DNA of 46,222 nt from Sedimenticola sp. (GTDB taxonomy: Bacteria; Pseudomonadota; Gammaproteobacteria; Chromatiales; Chromatiaceae), in contig PKUO01000010.1 of assembly GCA_002869585.1 (NCBI GenBank), forward strand, positions 1 through 46,222, read 5' to 3'. Under the pieces are notes generated by a model. It saw only the letters and a list, made by a program, of their open reading frames with translations, was not told where the DNA came from and did no database searches. Within the stretch, counting starts at the first letter, position 1; each line of letters begins with the position of its first letter. This document shows, one piece after another, positions 7,819 through 17,029 of this stretch. The translations under genes were made by a program, and so were the position numbers.

Positions 7819-8498
7819 TCGCGGTACCTTGTTGCCAGGGTTTGCGGGTCGGCGCCGAGGGCATAGGCCAGTCTCAAACGCCACATGAGAAGAATTGTCC
7901 GGATAATCCCCCGCTGTTCCCAGCGGCGACTGGAGGTGAGCAGGCGAGCATGGAGAGAAACCGGCCGGGAGACGGCCTTGAGCCGCTTACTCAGCGCCAC
8001 ATCCTCCATCAGCGCAATCTCGGGAAAACCACCCACCTGCCTGAACAGCGTCGTATAGAGGAAAATACCCTGATCACCGGTGGCAATGCCGGTCAAACGG
8101 GATCGCCAGTTGATCATGAATGCAACGACTTTCAGTAGAACAGGGTTGCCGGAGAGGCTGACATCAAACCGGCCCCAGCCTCTGCCGCTTTTCGTCAGGC
8201 CCGTGACAATCGACTCATCCGAGCCAGACGGCAACTGGGTGTCGGCATGCACAAACCAGAGGATCTCGCCTGTCGCGCCGGCGGCTCCGGCGTTCATCTG
8301 TCGGGCTCGACCCTTTTCCGATTCAATCAGCTGGTCAACCCAGGGTTTCGCCCTGGCAAGCGTATCATCCTGACTACCACCATCGACCAGAATCAATTCG
8401 TGCCCCCTGCTGCGAAACGTCTGCAGATTCTCGAGCAGAGGCCCAATAACCGCCCCCTCATTCAGACAGGGAATAATGATCGAAATCAGCTGACTCAC
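7791..8498 (-). CDS. GT2 family glycosyltransferase (TIGR04283-like)
   Basis: The 235-residue product begins SQLISIIIPCLNEGAVIG, the GT2 nucleotide-binding strand. It has ILVDGGSQDDT and the metal-binding WFVHADTQLP (DxD-like) motifs, and a later LMEDVALSKRL segment matching the ED motif. Sugar donor and acceptor are unknown. I place the start at the GTG at 8498, six bases after the radical SAM stop, because the family begins there; a TTG at 8528 would add ten residues overlapping the upstream gene. TIGR04283 and TIGR04282 proteins are commonly neighbours of ArsS-like radical SAM genes, as here. Confidence 0.87.
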   Translation of the reverse strand: MSQLISIIIPCLNEGAVIGPLLENLQTFRSRGHELILVDGGSQDDTLARAKPWVDQLIESEKGRARQMNAGAAGATGEILWFVHADTQLPSGSDESIVTGLTKSGRGWGRFDVSLSGNPVLLKVVAFMINWRSRLTGIATGDQGIFLYTTLFRQVGGFPEIALMEDVALSKRLKAVSRPVSLHARLLTSSRRWEQRGIIRTILLMWRLRLAYALGADPQTLATRYRECSSPAPNS

Positions 8499-8503
8499 CC
8501 GGA

Positions 8504-9469
8504 TTACTCGGACAATGCCCCGCCACAACTACTACCCTGCCCGGCGGTGCAGCCATAGCAGTGTTCGCCGATCCGGATCGGCCAGTCCTGCACATCGGCC
8601 TCGATCAGATCGTTGATGTGTACCGGCCCACGATCGTTGTGGGAAACCGGCATTTTCAACATCTGGTTAAAGTCGCAATCATAGACATAGCCCTGCCAGT
8701 CGATACTCAACAGGGTGCGGCACATTACCGTGGCCAGGTTTTCCTCGCTGAAAGAAGACTTCAACAGCGCCATGTAGTCATGAAATTGCCCCTTGGAGAG
8801 CAACATGCTGCCAAAGCGGCTGATAGGCATATTGGTAATGGTATAGAGCTGGTTGAAGTTGATGCCGTAGCCCTGTTTCAGTTTCTGTTTGTAATCATCC
8901 TCCAGCGTTTCCTGGGGCGGAGGAAGGTTGGGTCCCTGGGGGTTGTAGACCAGATTCAGTACCAGACCGCTGTCCGGCTCACCGTAACCGAGCGCGTTCA
9001 GACGTTTGAGCCCTTTGATACTGGCATCGAACACGCCTTTTCCCCGCTGGCTGTTGACGTTCTCCTCGAGATAACAGGGCATGGAGGCAATGACCTCGAC
9101 TCCCTGCTCTGCGAGAAAGTCAGCAAGCCCTTCATAACCCGGCTCTTCGAGAATGGTCAAGTTGCAACGATCGAGAACTTTAACGCCCAGTTCCGTGGCT
9201 TTAGCCACAAGATACTCGAATTCCGGGTTCATTTCCGGCGCGCCGCCGGTCAGATCCAGGGTGCTGATCTGTTGCCGCCGCAAAAACTGGAGCACCTGGT
9301 CAACCGTGTGCCGATCCATCAGTTCCGTACGCTTTGGACCGGCATTCACATGACAATGATTGCAGCTTTGATTACACAGATAGCCCAGATTGACCTGCAG
9401 ACTGTCCATCTTTCCCCGTGAAAGTGGGGGAAAGGTTGTTGGGAATAGGAGATTTGCCGTTTCTAACAT
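8504..9469 (-). CDS. arsS: Radical SAM protein, ArsS / DUF3641 family
   Basis: ArsS-type enzymes use a [4Fe-4S] cluster and S-adenosylmethionine; the named member makes arsenosugars by transferring a deoxyadenosyl group to dimethylarsenic. The 321-residue product has the cluster motif CNQSCNHC at about 32-39, LDLTGGAPEMNPEF, and the DUF3641 Cys-rich C-terminus with C-Y-GC and SSCGGALSE. The stop is TAA, so the selenocysteine extension seen in some relatives is absent. It heads the three-gene unit with the two transferase genes. No arsM methyltransferase is nearby, so the substrate here may not be arsenic. The symbol is tentative. Confidence 0.85.
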   Translation of the reverse strand: MLETANLLFPTTFPPLSRGKMDSLQVNLGYLCNQSCNHCHVNAGPKRTELMDRHTVDQVLQFLRRQQISTLDLTGGAPEMNPEFEYLVAKATELGVKVLDRCNLTILEEPGYEGLADFLAEQGVEVIASMPCYLEENVNSQRGKGVFDASIKGLKRLNALGYGEPDSGLVLNLVYNPQGPNLPPPQETLEDDYKQKLKQGYGINFNQLYTITNMPISRFGSMLLSKGQFHDYMALLKSSFSEENLATVMCRTLLSIDWQGYVYDCDFNQMLKMPVSHNDRGPVHINDLIEADVQDWPIRIGEHCYGCTAGQGSSCGGALSE

Positions 9470-9645
9470 TATTGCAACCCATCTGAATTACTTGACTTGA
9501 CGCTTTACTGCATAGTGAGGGAGTGAGAGATGGCAGCATCCACCTACAAAATGCTAATATGCCCCGCAGGATCATATTCCTCGTTACTGGCACCTGTAGA
9601 CCCAAAGTCCACTACGCCGGAAACACTGCAAAATCATCAAGATTT

Positions 9646-9722
9646 GCCCCTGTAGCTCAGCAGGATAGAGCATCCGCCTCCTAAGCGGAAGGTCGTGCGT
9701 TCGAATCGCGCCAGGGGCGCCA
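9646..9722 (+). tRNA. tRNA-Arg (anticodon CCT)
   Basis: A complete cloverleaf can be drawn over 77 bases. The acceptor stem pairs GCCCCTG with CAGGGGC, followed by discriminator G and encoded CCA. The anticodon stem TCCGC/GCGGA encloses loop CTCCTAA, giving anticodon CCT. The T arm is GTGCG-TTCGAAT-CGCGC. It lies in the divergent gap between the radical SAM gene and the cyclase gene. Confidence 0.96.
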
Positions 9723-9975
9723 TTTTTCATTCCTTTCAACCTATTGACCCGCAACAAACGCATTTTGCTCACCTGATTTGCCAAATATTCATCAAGTTCC
9801 ACGCAAAACAACCGCTAAGAACTATGTGAGGCTGTAAAAAGGCGGCTTGGCACAACCAGCGGGTTATCAAAGGATTACCGAATTCAACCATTGATGACTG
9901 TTAAGCGTTACTATTGAATTTCGCCTGCTCAATCGTTCACGGGACGAGGCATGGACGATACGCAACTGCCCAATA

Positions 9976-11163
9976 ATGAGTGACACCATAAACCAACAAA
10001 TCGACCGGGAACTGCTTCTTCATTATCTGAAAAACAGTTTACCCACCCAACTGGCGGCCTCCATTGTTGCCATATTTACCTTTGTTGCGCTGTATGGCCA
10101 GGTCGATACCGGGCATCTGGTCACTTGGATAAGTCTCTTTTCCCTGGTCACAGCCATGCGTGTCTGGGTATCAATAATCGGCAAGCAACGGGACATCAAG
10201 CGCTCATCTATCTCCGCCAAGTTGCTGTATATCTATGGTCCCCTTTTTTCGGGACTGGGCTGGGCAAGTCTGTTCATCTTTTACGACGTACAGCAGCCAC
10301 AAACCATACAACTGTTCATCCTGGTAATTCTGGTTGGCATGCCAATCGCATCGCTACCCTCAACGGCAGTGAATATGCATTCCTATTATCTGTTCAACAC
10401 GCCGATATTTGCTGCCGATCTAATTTGGGCTCTCACCCTGGGAGGCTCGATGTGGCTCTATTTCGTGGTCGTTGCAATAATTTACCTGCTGCTGATCATT
10501 TCAACCGCGATCAACTACCACCAGAATCTGCTTCTCAGCATCACCCGCACGATTGAAAACAAAAATCTCATGGATGAATTGCAGGAGACCAATACAAAGC
10601 TCGAAGGTCTTGCCTATATCGATCCGCTGACCGAACTGGCCAATCGCAGACAATTCAGTCTTCAGGCGGAACAGGCCCTTAATACGAGCCGGGAACAGCA
10701 ATCCACCCTGGCTGTAATCCTGATTGATATCGACAAGTTCAAATTCGTCAATGACAGCTATGGACACAAGGCGGGGGATGACCTGTTGGTTGCCATCTCC
10801 AGCCGCATCAAGTCATCGCTGAGATCATCTGACCCGGTTGCCCGAGGTTCCGGAGCGGCACGCATAGGCGGCGATGAGTTCATTGTCCTGCTGGAGCATG
10901 CCCAGGCGGAATCCAACATCCTGGATATTGTCGAACGCCTGATCTCGAACCTCTGCGCGCCCCTGTCTTTTGGGGATATCCAATACAGCCCGAGTATCAG
11001 TATCGGCGTGGCCATTTCCCCTGACCACTCATCGGATATCGATGAACTACTGCACTTCGCAGACACGGCAATGTACAAGGCGAAAGGTGATCCCGACATC
11101 CGCTACAGCATCTTCAGCCCTGCCACGAACAGTGAGCCGATACAAGCAGAACCAGTCGCCTGA
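9976..11163 (+). CDS. Membrane-anchored diguanylate cyclase (GGDEF)
   Basis: The 395-residue product has a hydrophobic N-terminal half with about six membrane segments (residues 25-185, MASE-like) and a C-terminal GGDEF domain. YIDPLTELANRRQF marks the domain start and GGDEF is intact at residues 298-302, so cyclic di-GMP synthesis is expected. An RxxD motif (RSSD) lies 11 residues before GGDEF instead of the usual five because of a short insertion (GSGAAR), so product inhibition may be altered. No good ribosome binding site precedes the ATG; an 11-codon frame starting at 9951 after GGGACGAGG ends across the start and could couple translation. The 250 bases between the tRNA and this gene show no other feature. 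Confidence 0.9.
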   Translation: MSDTINQQIDRELLLHYLKNSLPTQLAASIVAIFTFVALYGQVDTGHLVTWISLFSLVTAMRVWVSIIGKQRDIKRSSISAKLLYIYGPLFSGLGWASLFIFYDVQQPQTIQLFILVILVGMPIASLPSTAVNMHSYYLFNTPIFAADLIWALTLGGSMWLYFVVVAIIYLLLIISTAINYHQNLLLSITRTIENKNLMDELQETNTKLEGLAYIDPLTELANRRQFSLQAEQALNTSREQQSTLAVILIDIDKFKFVNDSYGHKAGDDLLVAISSRIKSSLRSSDPVARGSGAARIGGDEFIVLLEHAQAESNILDIVERLISNLCAPLSFGDIQYSPSISIGVAISPDHSSDIDELLHFADTAMYKAKGDPDIRYSIFSPATNSEPIQAEPVA

Positions 11164-11190
11164 GATCACCAGCGACCCGGTTGTTTTTTT
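11152..11190 (+). terminator. Intrinsic terminator after the GGDEF gene
   Basis: CCAGTCGC and GCGACCCGG form a stem with a small bulge, followed within two bases by TTGTTTTTTT. The left arm lies in the last codons of the cyclase gene. Confidence 0.55.
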
Positions 11191-11276
11191 CAGCAGCGAT
11201 ATCGATGTTTGTTGCAGTAGATCATGCATGCCCGGACCATTCCAGTACTATACTTTCTGATAGGGAGGTAAAGCGT

Positions 11277-11927
11277 ATGCGAATGGATAGCTATGCAGTA
11301 TGGCTGCTTGTTTCGGCGATTTTTCTGGGTGGGCTCAGCGCCTGCTCCACCACGCAGATCTATTCAAACACCCAGCACCAGAAACTCGACCTGGACAATG
11401 GCCTGCTGACCAGTCAGGGCATTGCCTTTCTGACCCCATCGACCATTACCGGCCAGGAAGAGGACAAGCAGATTATCGCCTTCGTGTTCACCGAAACCCT
11501 GGCGGAACAGCGCCCGGACATCCCATATCTGTCCCTACCTCAGACGCTGAGCGCCATCAACGACGCAGGTCTGGCGGATGAATACAGGAATATCCTGCTC
11601 GATTACCGTGCAACCGGGATATTCGACAAGAAGACCCTGGCGAAAATCCGCGAGGCCACCGGAAAGCGTTTCATCGCTCAGCTGAAACTCTCCGATTTTG
11701 AGCAGGGATCACGTGGTCGTTTCGGCGCCTTCGGCCTGCGTATCATGGACACCAAACAGGCCCATGTGCGGATATTCCTGCAAATCTGGGATGGAGATAA
11801 GGGGGCGATCGTCTGGGAAGCCACGGAGGAACTCAGTTATTCCCATGACACCACATCCGAAAAACCGGTTACTTTCGACAAGATCGTCAGCGAGGCGGCG
11901 AAAAACCTGATCAAGGATCTGCCCTGA
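11277..11927 (+). CDS. Predicted lipoprotein of unknown function
   Basis: The 216-residue product starts at the ATG at 11277 after a strong GGGAGGT ribosome binding site; the longer open frame adds residues before the signal and is rejected. The signal peptide ends in the lipobox LSAC with Cys23, so the protein should be lipidated and membrane anchored. The mature part has alternating beta and helical character, with FIAQLKLSDFEQGSRG and IFLQIWDGDKGAIVWEATEE suggesting an ABC-transporter-auxiliary-like or PelC/CsgG-like periplasmic fold, but I do not recognise a family with confidence. It follows a terminator, so it is probably its own transcription unit; TATACT near 11248 could serve as a -10. 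Confidence 0.8.
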   Translation: MRMDSYAVWLLVSAIFLGGLSACSTTQIYSNTQHQKLDLDNGLLTSQGIAFLTPSTITGQEEDKQIIAFVFTETLAEQRPDIPYLSLPQTLSAINDAGLADEYRNILLDYRATGIFDKKTLAKIREATGKRFIAQLKLSDFEQGSRGRFGAFGLRIMDTKQAHVRIFLQIWDGDKGAIVWEATEELSYSHDTTSEKPVTFDKIVSEAAKNLIKDLP

Positions 11928-11939
11928 GATGGCGGCTGG

Positions 11940-12107
11940 CTATTTTCTCACGGCCAGGAGTAATGCAGTGCCGCCGGCGAGGATTACGATCAGCATCACG
12001 ATCGCGCCCCAGATGGTAAGACCCTGATTGACCAGGGCGGAGAGCGCGGCATAGAGAAAGATCAAAATGCCGACAACCGCCCCGGCAAAGAGTGCAATTT
12101 TGTTCAT
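11940..12107 (-). CDS. Small two-helix membrane protein, 55 residues
   Basis: This short frame starts at the ATG at 12107 (MNKIALFAGAVVGILIF) and ends with TAG at 11940. It has two hydrophobic segments, about residues 4-25 and 31-52, joined by a short loop with NQG, and ends in a positively charged ARK-like tail (AVRK). The sequence composition is that of a real membrane protein and not a shadow frame. It is convergent with the lipoprotein gene, 12 bases from its stop. No family is recognised. The longer overlapping frame on the same strand is arginine rich and is rejected. Confidence 0.65.
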   Translation of the reverse strand: MNKIALFAGAVVGILIFLYAALSALVNQGLTIWGAIVMLIVILAGGTALLLAVRK

Positions 12108-12200
12108 CGTTACTGAACCCCCTCAACTACGGGTTACAAGTTAGACGGTAAAGTTGGCGGAATCACCATTCGCAGACAGGCTGGTGCCTTGCTCAGATTG

Positions 12201-12437
12201 TCAGGATTTGGCCTTCTTCCAGGTCATTCCCCGGGCGTGACGCAGGCGCCGTAGATGCTCACCCAATACATTCTCCAGCTCCTTGTAGGCCCTGATTTGC
12301 GCCTCCTGATAATAGGAAGAAGGGGTCTCTCTCAAGAGCGCCAGACGCGCATCAAAATAGGCAATATCCGCCTCTAACGAGGAGATACTCAGATCCGACC
12401 AGGGGATGCTTTGGTTTGGCGAATTATCCTGCCCCAT
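12201..12437 (-). CDS. Hypothetical protein, 78 residues
   Basis: From the ATG at 12437 (MGQDNSPNQ) the product is 78 residues, mostly helical and charged, with SLEADIAYFDARLALL in the middle and a basic C-terminus ending WKKAKS. A TTG at 12446 could add three residues. No ribosome binding site is clear. It has no recognised domain and no membrane segment. It lies 93 bases upstream of the 55-residue membrane protein on the same strand. The 256 bases between this gene and sucA are AT rich and contain the divergent promoters, which I cannot place with confidence. Confidence 0.6.
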   Translation of the reverse strand: MGQDNSPNQSIPWSDLSISSLEADIAYFDARLALLRETPSSYYQEAQIRAYKELENVLGEHLRRLRHARGMTWKKAKS

Positions 12438-12702
12438 GACAAACAAACAGTGTCCCGTATGAATTTACTCTCACCAGATTGACTTTCCAGTATACACCGC
12501 AATGCGCCCTATTTTTTAAGTGATTGAAATAATTTTGAATTTAGTAAATATCTAATAAACCTCCTGGTTTTTTATGCAAAAAACAAGAGAAATAATAAGA
12601 CAATCGTACTAATTGATAATAAATCGCTTTAAAATTGGTTTGACTGTGCTAACATCGATTTAAATGCCTTTCCCAGCCATAAAATAGGTTAATCATCCAA
12701 AA

Positions 12703-15564
12703 ATGAGCGCCTTACTCGATCTGCTAAGAAAAACATCCGCTCTCTCCGGTGGTAATGCCGCATTCATTGAAGACCTTTACGAACGCTATCTGCAGGATCC
12801 AAGCAGCGTGGACGAGCAGTGGAGAAACCGATTCGACAGCCTCATCAAGGAATCTGCCAACGAACAACCTGACATTGCCCATGGACCAGTAAGATCGAAT
12901 TTTGCCCGTCTGGCGCGGGAAAAACGTCCCAGCACGCGATTTGGCGCGGACCGCATGTCGCCTGGCGCTGCCGAGAAACAGGCCGCTGTGTTACGTCTTA
13001 TCAATGCCTGGCGCGTGCGCGGTCATCAATACGCAACTCTGGACCCCCTCAATCTGCGCGAACAGGAGCAGGTGCCTGACCTTGAGCCCTCTTTCCATAG
13101 ATTGAGCGATACCGACATGGATACGGTTTTCAACACCGGCTCCCTGTTCGCCCCCGATCGCATGCCGTTGAGAGAGATCATCAAGCTGATCAAAGAGGTC
13201 TATGGCGGCAATGTCGGCTCGGAATACATGCACATCACCGACACCCGCCAGAAACGCTGGATTCAGAAACGGGTGGAGGGCTATAAGGCCAGGCCTGAAG
13301 TCAACGAGGATGACAAACGCTGGCTGCTGACCCTGCTCACTGCCGCCGAGGGGCTGGAGAAATACCTCCACACCCGGTACGTCGGGCAAAAACGTTTCTC
13401 CCTGGAAGGCGGCGAGTCACTGATCCCCCTGCTGGACGAACTGATTCAACGCGCCGGCGCCAGCAGTGTCAAAGAGGTCGTCATCGGCATGGCCCACCGG
13501 GGCAGATTGAATGTACTGACCAACATCCTTGGCAAGCCACCGGCAGACCTGTTCGAGGAGTTCGAGGGCAAGAAGAGCCCCGATGCCCTGCGCAGCATGG
13601 GTGATGTGAAGTACCACATGGGATTCTCCACCGATGTCGAAACACCGGGCGGTTTCACCCACGTGGTTCTCGGCTTCAACCCCTCGCATCTGGAAATCAT
13701 CAATCCGGTAATCGAAGGCTCGGTAAGGGCCCGTCAGCAGCGCCGCAAGGACCGTTCGGGCGATCATGTGCTACCCGTGCTGATCCACGGCGATTCGGCG
13801 TTCGCCGGACAGGGCGTGGTGATGGAGACACTGCAAATGTCCCAGGCGCGCGGCTATAGCACCGGCGGCTCTATTCATGTAGTGATCAACAACCAGATCG
13901 GCTTCACCACCTCGAACCCCCTGGACACCCGCTCAACCCTATACTGTACCGATGTGGGAAAAATGGTTCAGGCACCGATTTTTCATGTCAATGGCGACGA
14001 TCCCGAGGCGGTGATATTCGTCACCCGCCTGGCCTACGATTTCCGCAAGCATTTCCACAAAGACGTGATTATCGACCTGGTCTGCTATCGCCGCCACGGC
14101 CATAACGAGGCCGATGAACCGGCGGTCACCCAACCCCAGATGTACCAGAAAATCAGGCGCCTGCCGACCACCCGCACCAACTATTCCGACCAGTTGATCT
14201 CTGAAGGGGTGATCACCCCGGAACAGAGCCGGGAGACTGTGGAAGACTATCGTCTCTCGTTGGAACAGAACTCGGTGGTGGCCCGGCCGACATTGAACGA
14301 CCTCGCCTACCCCTACCACATCAACTGGGCGCCGTTTAACAACGTCAACTGGGAGCAGCCGGCCGAGACCGCGATATCCCTGGAACAGCTGGAAAAACTG
14401 GCCAAGCCGCTGGTGGAGATCCCGGACGGCATCGAACTCCACCCACGAATCGCCAAGATCATGCAGGAGCGCCACAAGATGGCCCTGGGTGATCAACTGG
14501 TTGACTGGGGCTTTGGTGAAACCCTGGCCTACGCCAGCCTGCTTGATAACGGCTACCCCGTGCGACTGTCGGGGCAGGACTGTGGCCGCGGCACCTTCTT
14601 CCACCGTCATGCGGTACTGCACAACCAACTCAACGGTGAAACCTATATTCCCCTCCAGCAACTGGGGCCCGATCAAGCGAATTTCGTAGTGATCGATTCA
14701 CTCCTGTCCGAGGAGGCGGTGCTCGGTTTTGAGTATGGTTTCGCCACTGCCGACCCCAGCTCCCTGACCATTTGGGAGGCCCAATTCGGCGATTTCGCCA
14801 ACGGCGCCCAGGTGGTGATCGACCAGTTCATCACCTCTGGCGGAGCCAAATGGGGGCTGCACTGCGGCCTGGTATTGTTTCTCCCGCACGGCTATGAGGG
14901 TCAAGGCGCAGAGCACTCCTCGGCGCGGCTGGAACGCTATCTGCAACTGTGCGCAGAGCACAATATCCAGGTCTGCATACCGACCACACCGGCCCAGGTT
15001 TTCCACATGCTGCGCCGGCAGATGGTACGCCCACTGCGCAAACCGCTGGTGGTCATGACACCCAAGAGCCTGCTGCGCCACCGCCTCGCCACATCCTCAC
15101 TGGAAGACTTCACCAACGGTACATTCCAGAACGTGATCGGCGAGGTGGATGACCTGAATACCGATGAGGTTGAACGTATCGTGGTCTGCTCCGGCAAGGT
15201 CTATTACGAACTGCTGGAGGCCCGGCGCGCCCGCGGTGTCCGGAATGTCGCAATCATCCGGCTGGAACAGCTGTACCCCTTTCCACGCGGTGAGTTTGAT
15301 CAGGTCATCGATCAATACAGCAACGTAAAAACCCTGATCTGGTGTCAGGAAGAACCCCAGAACCAAGGCGCATGGGATCAGATCAAACATCGATTCCATA
15401 CCCAGTTGGATAAAGGCAAGCGGCTCTTCTATGTAGGAAGGCCGGCATCTGCCGCCTCCGCGGTCGGATTCTATCCGATACACGTCCAACAGCAGGAAAC
15501 ACTGATCGATGAAGCCCTCACCGGGCGAATCAACCCAGCCATGAACCGAAGGATCCCAGACTGA
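12703..15564 (+). CDS. sucA: 2-oxoglutarate dehydrogenase E1 component
   Basis: SucA is the thiamine diphosphate-dependent decarboxylase of the 2-oxoglutarate dehydrogenase complex in the citric acid cycle. The 953-residue product is slightly longer than the E. coli enzyme. It starts with the E2-binding N-terminus that includes [18 protein letters not shown]. Conserved blocks are [18 protein letters not shown], then [18 protein letters not shown], and [10 protein letters not shown] around the cofactor and magnesium sites. The C-terminal transketolase-like domain has [18 protein letters not shown]. Its TGA overlaps the sucB ATG (ATGA), so E1 and E2 are translated together. No sdh genes lie upstream in this window. 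Confidence 0.98.
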   Translation: MSALLDLLRKTSALSGGNAAFIEDLYERYLQDPSSVDEQWRNRFDSLIKESANEQPDIAHGPVRSNFARLAREKRPSTRFGADRMSPGAAEKQAAVLRLINAWRVRGHQYATLDPLNLREQEQVPDLEPSFHRLSDTDMDTVFNTGSLFAPDRMPLREIIKLIKEVYGGNVGSEYMHITDTRQKRWIQKRVEGYKARPEVNEDDKRWLLTLLTAAEGLEKYLHTRYVGQKRFSLEGGESLIPLLDELIQRAGASSVKEVVIGMAHRGRLNVLTNILGKPPADLFEEFEGKKSPDALRSMGDVKYHMGFSTDVETPGGFTHVVLGFNPSHLEIINPVIEGSVRARQQRRKDRSGDHVLPVLIHGDSAFAGQGVVMETLQMSQARGYSTGGSIHVVINNQIGFTTSNPLDTRSTLYCTDVGKMVQAPIFHVNGDDPEAVIFVTRLAYDFRKHFHKDVIIDLVCYRRHGHNEADEPAVTQPQMYQKIRRLPTTRTNYSDQLISEGVITPEQSRETVEDYRLSLEQNSVVARPTLNDLAYPYHINWAPFNNVNWEQPAETAISLEQLEKLAKPLVEIPDGIELHPRIAKIMQERHKMALGDQLVDWGFGETLAYASLLDNGYPVRLSGQDCGRGTFFHRHAVLHNQLNGETYIPLQQLGPDQANFVVIDSLLSEEAVLGFEYGFATADPSSLTIWEAQFGDFANGAQVVIDQFITSGGAKWGLHCGLVLFLPHGYEGQGAEHSSARLERYLQLCAEHNIQVCIPTTPAQVFHMLRRQMVRPLRKPLVVMTPKSLLRHRLATSSLEDFTNGTFQNVIGEVDDLNTDEVERIVVCSGKVYYELLEARRARGVRNVAIIRLEQLYPFPRGEFDQVIDQYSNVKTLIWCQEEPQNQGAWDQIKHRFHTQLDKGKRLFYVGRPASAASAVGFYPIHVQQQETLIDEALTGRINPAMNRRIPD

Positions 15565-16790
15565 TGAGCACAAATGTTAACGTCCCAGCCCTACCGGAAT
15601 CCGTTGCCGACGCGACCATACTGGCCTGGCACAAAAAGCCCGGTGACACGGTAAAGCGTGATGAAAATCTGGTTGACCTGGAAACCGACAAGGTTGTCCT
15701 GGAAGTGCCATCGCCGATCGATGGAGTGCTCGCCCAGGCAGCAGTGGATGTCGGCGATACAGTACAGGCCGGCGATCTGATCGCTGTCATCGAAGCAACC
15801 GCCGCCGGCGCCGCAAAAGCGGAGGAGAAACCCTCCGCTGGCAAGAGCCCGGCTGCCCCGGCAGCTACAGCCAGCGACGAAGAGCCGATACTGACCCCTG
15901 CCGTACGGCGGCTGGTCAAACAGATGAATGTCGATCCCAACGCCATTCAGGGCACGGGCAAGGATGGACGCATCCTCAAGTCCGATGTCATGGCCTACCT
16001 GGATGCACGCGAGGCAGAGATTGCCGCCAGCGGGAAAGATGCCGAAGTGCACCCAACTGCCATTGGCCCGCAGATAGGCATAGAAGGTGACCGCCCAGAG
16101 CAGCGCGTACCGATGACCCGCCTGCGTGCGCGTATCGCCGAGAGATTGCTGGAGGCGCAACAGAACGCAGCCATCCTGACCACTTTCAACGAAGTCAATC
16201 TCAGGGCCATCAACGATCTTCGCAGCCGCTACAAGGAAAAATTCGAGAAAGAACATGAAGTACGTCTCGGCTTCATGTCCTTCTTCGTCAAGGCCGCCGT
16301 TGAGGCGCTGAAGCAGTTTCCCGCGGTGAATGCATCGGTCGATGGTCAGGATATCGTCTATCACGGCTTTTATGACATCGGCATTGCCGTAGGCGGCGCC
16401 AGGGGACTGGTGGTTCCGATTCTGCGCGACGCAGACCAGCTTGGATTTGCCGAGGTGGAAAAAGCGGTGCGTGAATTCGGCAAAAAGGCCCAGGACGGCT
16501 CGCTCTCCTATGAAGAACTCACCGGCGGCACCTTCACCATCTCCAACGGAGGCGTCTATGGGTCGATGCTCTCAACCCCGATCCTCAACCCGCCCCAGAG
16601 CGCCATTCTCGGCATGCACAGCATACAGCAGCGCCCCGTGGTTGAAGATGGCGAGATTGTGATACGGCCCATGATGTACCTGGCGCTCTCCTACGATCAC
16701 CGCATCATCGACGGTAAAGAGGCGGTCCAGTTCCTGGTTGCGATCAAGAACGCCCTGGAAGACCCAACGAGACTGCTTCTACAAGTGTAA
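15564..16790 (+). CDS. sucB: Dihydrolipoyl succinyltransferase (E2)
   Basis: SucB forms the core of the 2-oxoglutarate dehydrogenase complex and transfers succinyl groups to coenzyme A. The 408-residue product has a lipoyl domain at 1-77 with the lipoylated Lys43 in [10 protein letters not shown], an Ala/Pro-rich linker, a peripheral subunit-binding domain at about 110-150 ([11 protein letters not shown] and [12 protein letters not shown]), and the catalytic domain with the active-site block [15 protein letters not shown] near the C-terminus. A strong terminator 27 bases downstream ends the operon, so lpd for E3 is encoded elsewhere. Confidence 0.98.
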   Translation: MSTNVNVPALPESVADATILAWHKKPGDTVKRDENLVDLETDKVVLEVPSPIDGVLAQAAVDVGDTVQAGDLIAVIEATAAGAAKAEEKPSAGKSPAAPAATASDEEPILTPAVRRLVKQMNVDPNAIQGTGKDGRILKSDVMAYLDAREAEIAASGKDAEVHPTAIGPQIGIEGDRPEQRVPMTRLRARIAERLLEAQQNAAILTTFNEVNLRAINDLRSRYKEKFEKEHEVRLGFMSFFVKAAVEALKQFPAVNASVDGQDIVYHGFYDIGIAVGGARGLVVPILRDADQLGFAEVEKAVREFGKKAQDGSLSYEELTGGTFTISNGGVYGSMLSTPILNPPQSAILGMHSIQQRPVVEDGEIVIRPMMYLALSYDHRIIDGKEAVQFLVAIKNALEDPTRLLLQV

Positions 16791-16817
16791 CCCCCAAAGG
16801 CAGGGAGAGCCTTTTCC

Positions 16818-16853
16818 CGCGGACATCTTGTCAAGGTGTTCGCGTTTTTTATT
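16818..16853 (+). terminator. Intrinsic terminator of sucAB
   Basis: CGCGGACATCTT and AAGGTGTTCGCG form a 12-bp stem with two G-T pairs and a three-base loop. TTTTTTATT follows directly. This is a textbook rho-independent terminator. Confidence 0.9.
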
Positions 16854-16902
16854 AGGTCTGGACCTGTGGCGATACGCACCGGACAACGACCGGAACGACC
16901 CG

Positions 16903-16940
16903 GGGCCTGTTAACACTGCGCGCACAGTGTTAACAGGCCC
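16903..16940. repeat. Perfect 16-bp inverted repeat with twin TGTTAACA sites
   Basis: GGGCCTGTTAACACTG (16903-16918) and its exact complement (16925-16940) flank the six bases CGCGCA. Each arm contains the self-complementary octamer TGTTAACA (16908-16915 and 16928-16935), 20 bases apart, about two helical turns. No T tract follows. A pair of operators is more likely than a terminator. Confidence 0.75.
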
Positions 16941-16959
16941 TGAAACGAGCGGCTATAAT
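16930..16959 (+). promoter_or_regulatory. Sigma-70 promoter of the Na/Pi transporter operon
   Basis: TTAACA (16930-16935) and TATAAT (16954-16959) are 18 bases apart; the -10 is a perfect match and the -35 differs by one base. The -35 lies inside the right-hand TGTTAACA dyad, so binding there would block RNA polymerase. Confidence 0.7.
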
Positions 16960-17029
16960 CCATGAATGAGCAAACGGTCGTCAAAACACAGCAAAATAAA
17001 CCGCCGCTACCAGGGGCAAGCGTGAAAAA

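Noticed and set aside
8504-8509. Selenocysteine extension of the ArsS-like protein
   Set aside because: The stop is TAA, not TGA, and the next gene starts six bases later.
9646-9722. tRNA-Arg as a second integration site
   Set aside because: The tRNA is intact, no integrase or duplicated 3' end is near, and flanking genes look ancestral.
11911-12126. 71-residue arginine-rich frame on the minus strand
   Set aside because: Composition is that of a shadow frame; the overlapping 55-residue membrane protein in another frame is convincing instead.
16962-17025. Short leader frames starting at 16962 or 16966 ahead of the Na/Pi transporter
   Set aside because: They begin at or before the predicted transcription start and have no ribosome binding site.
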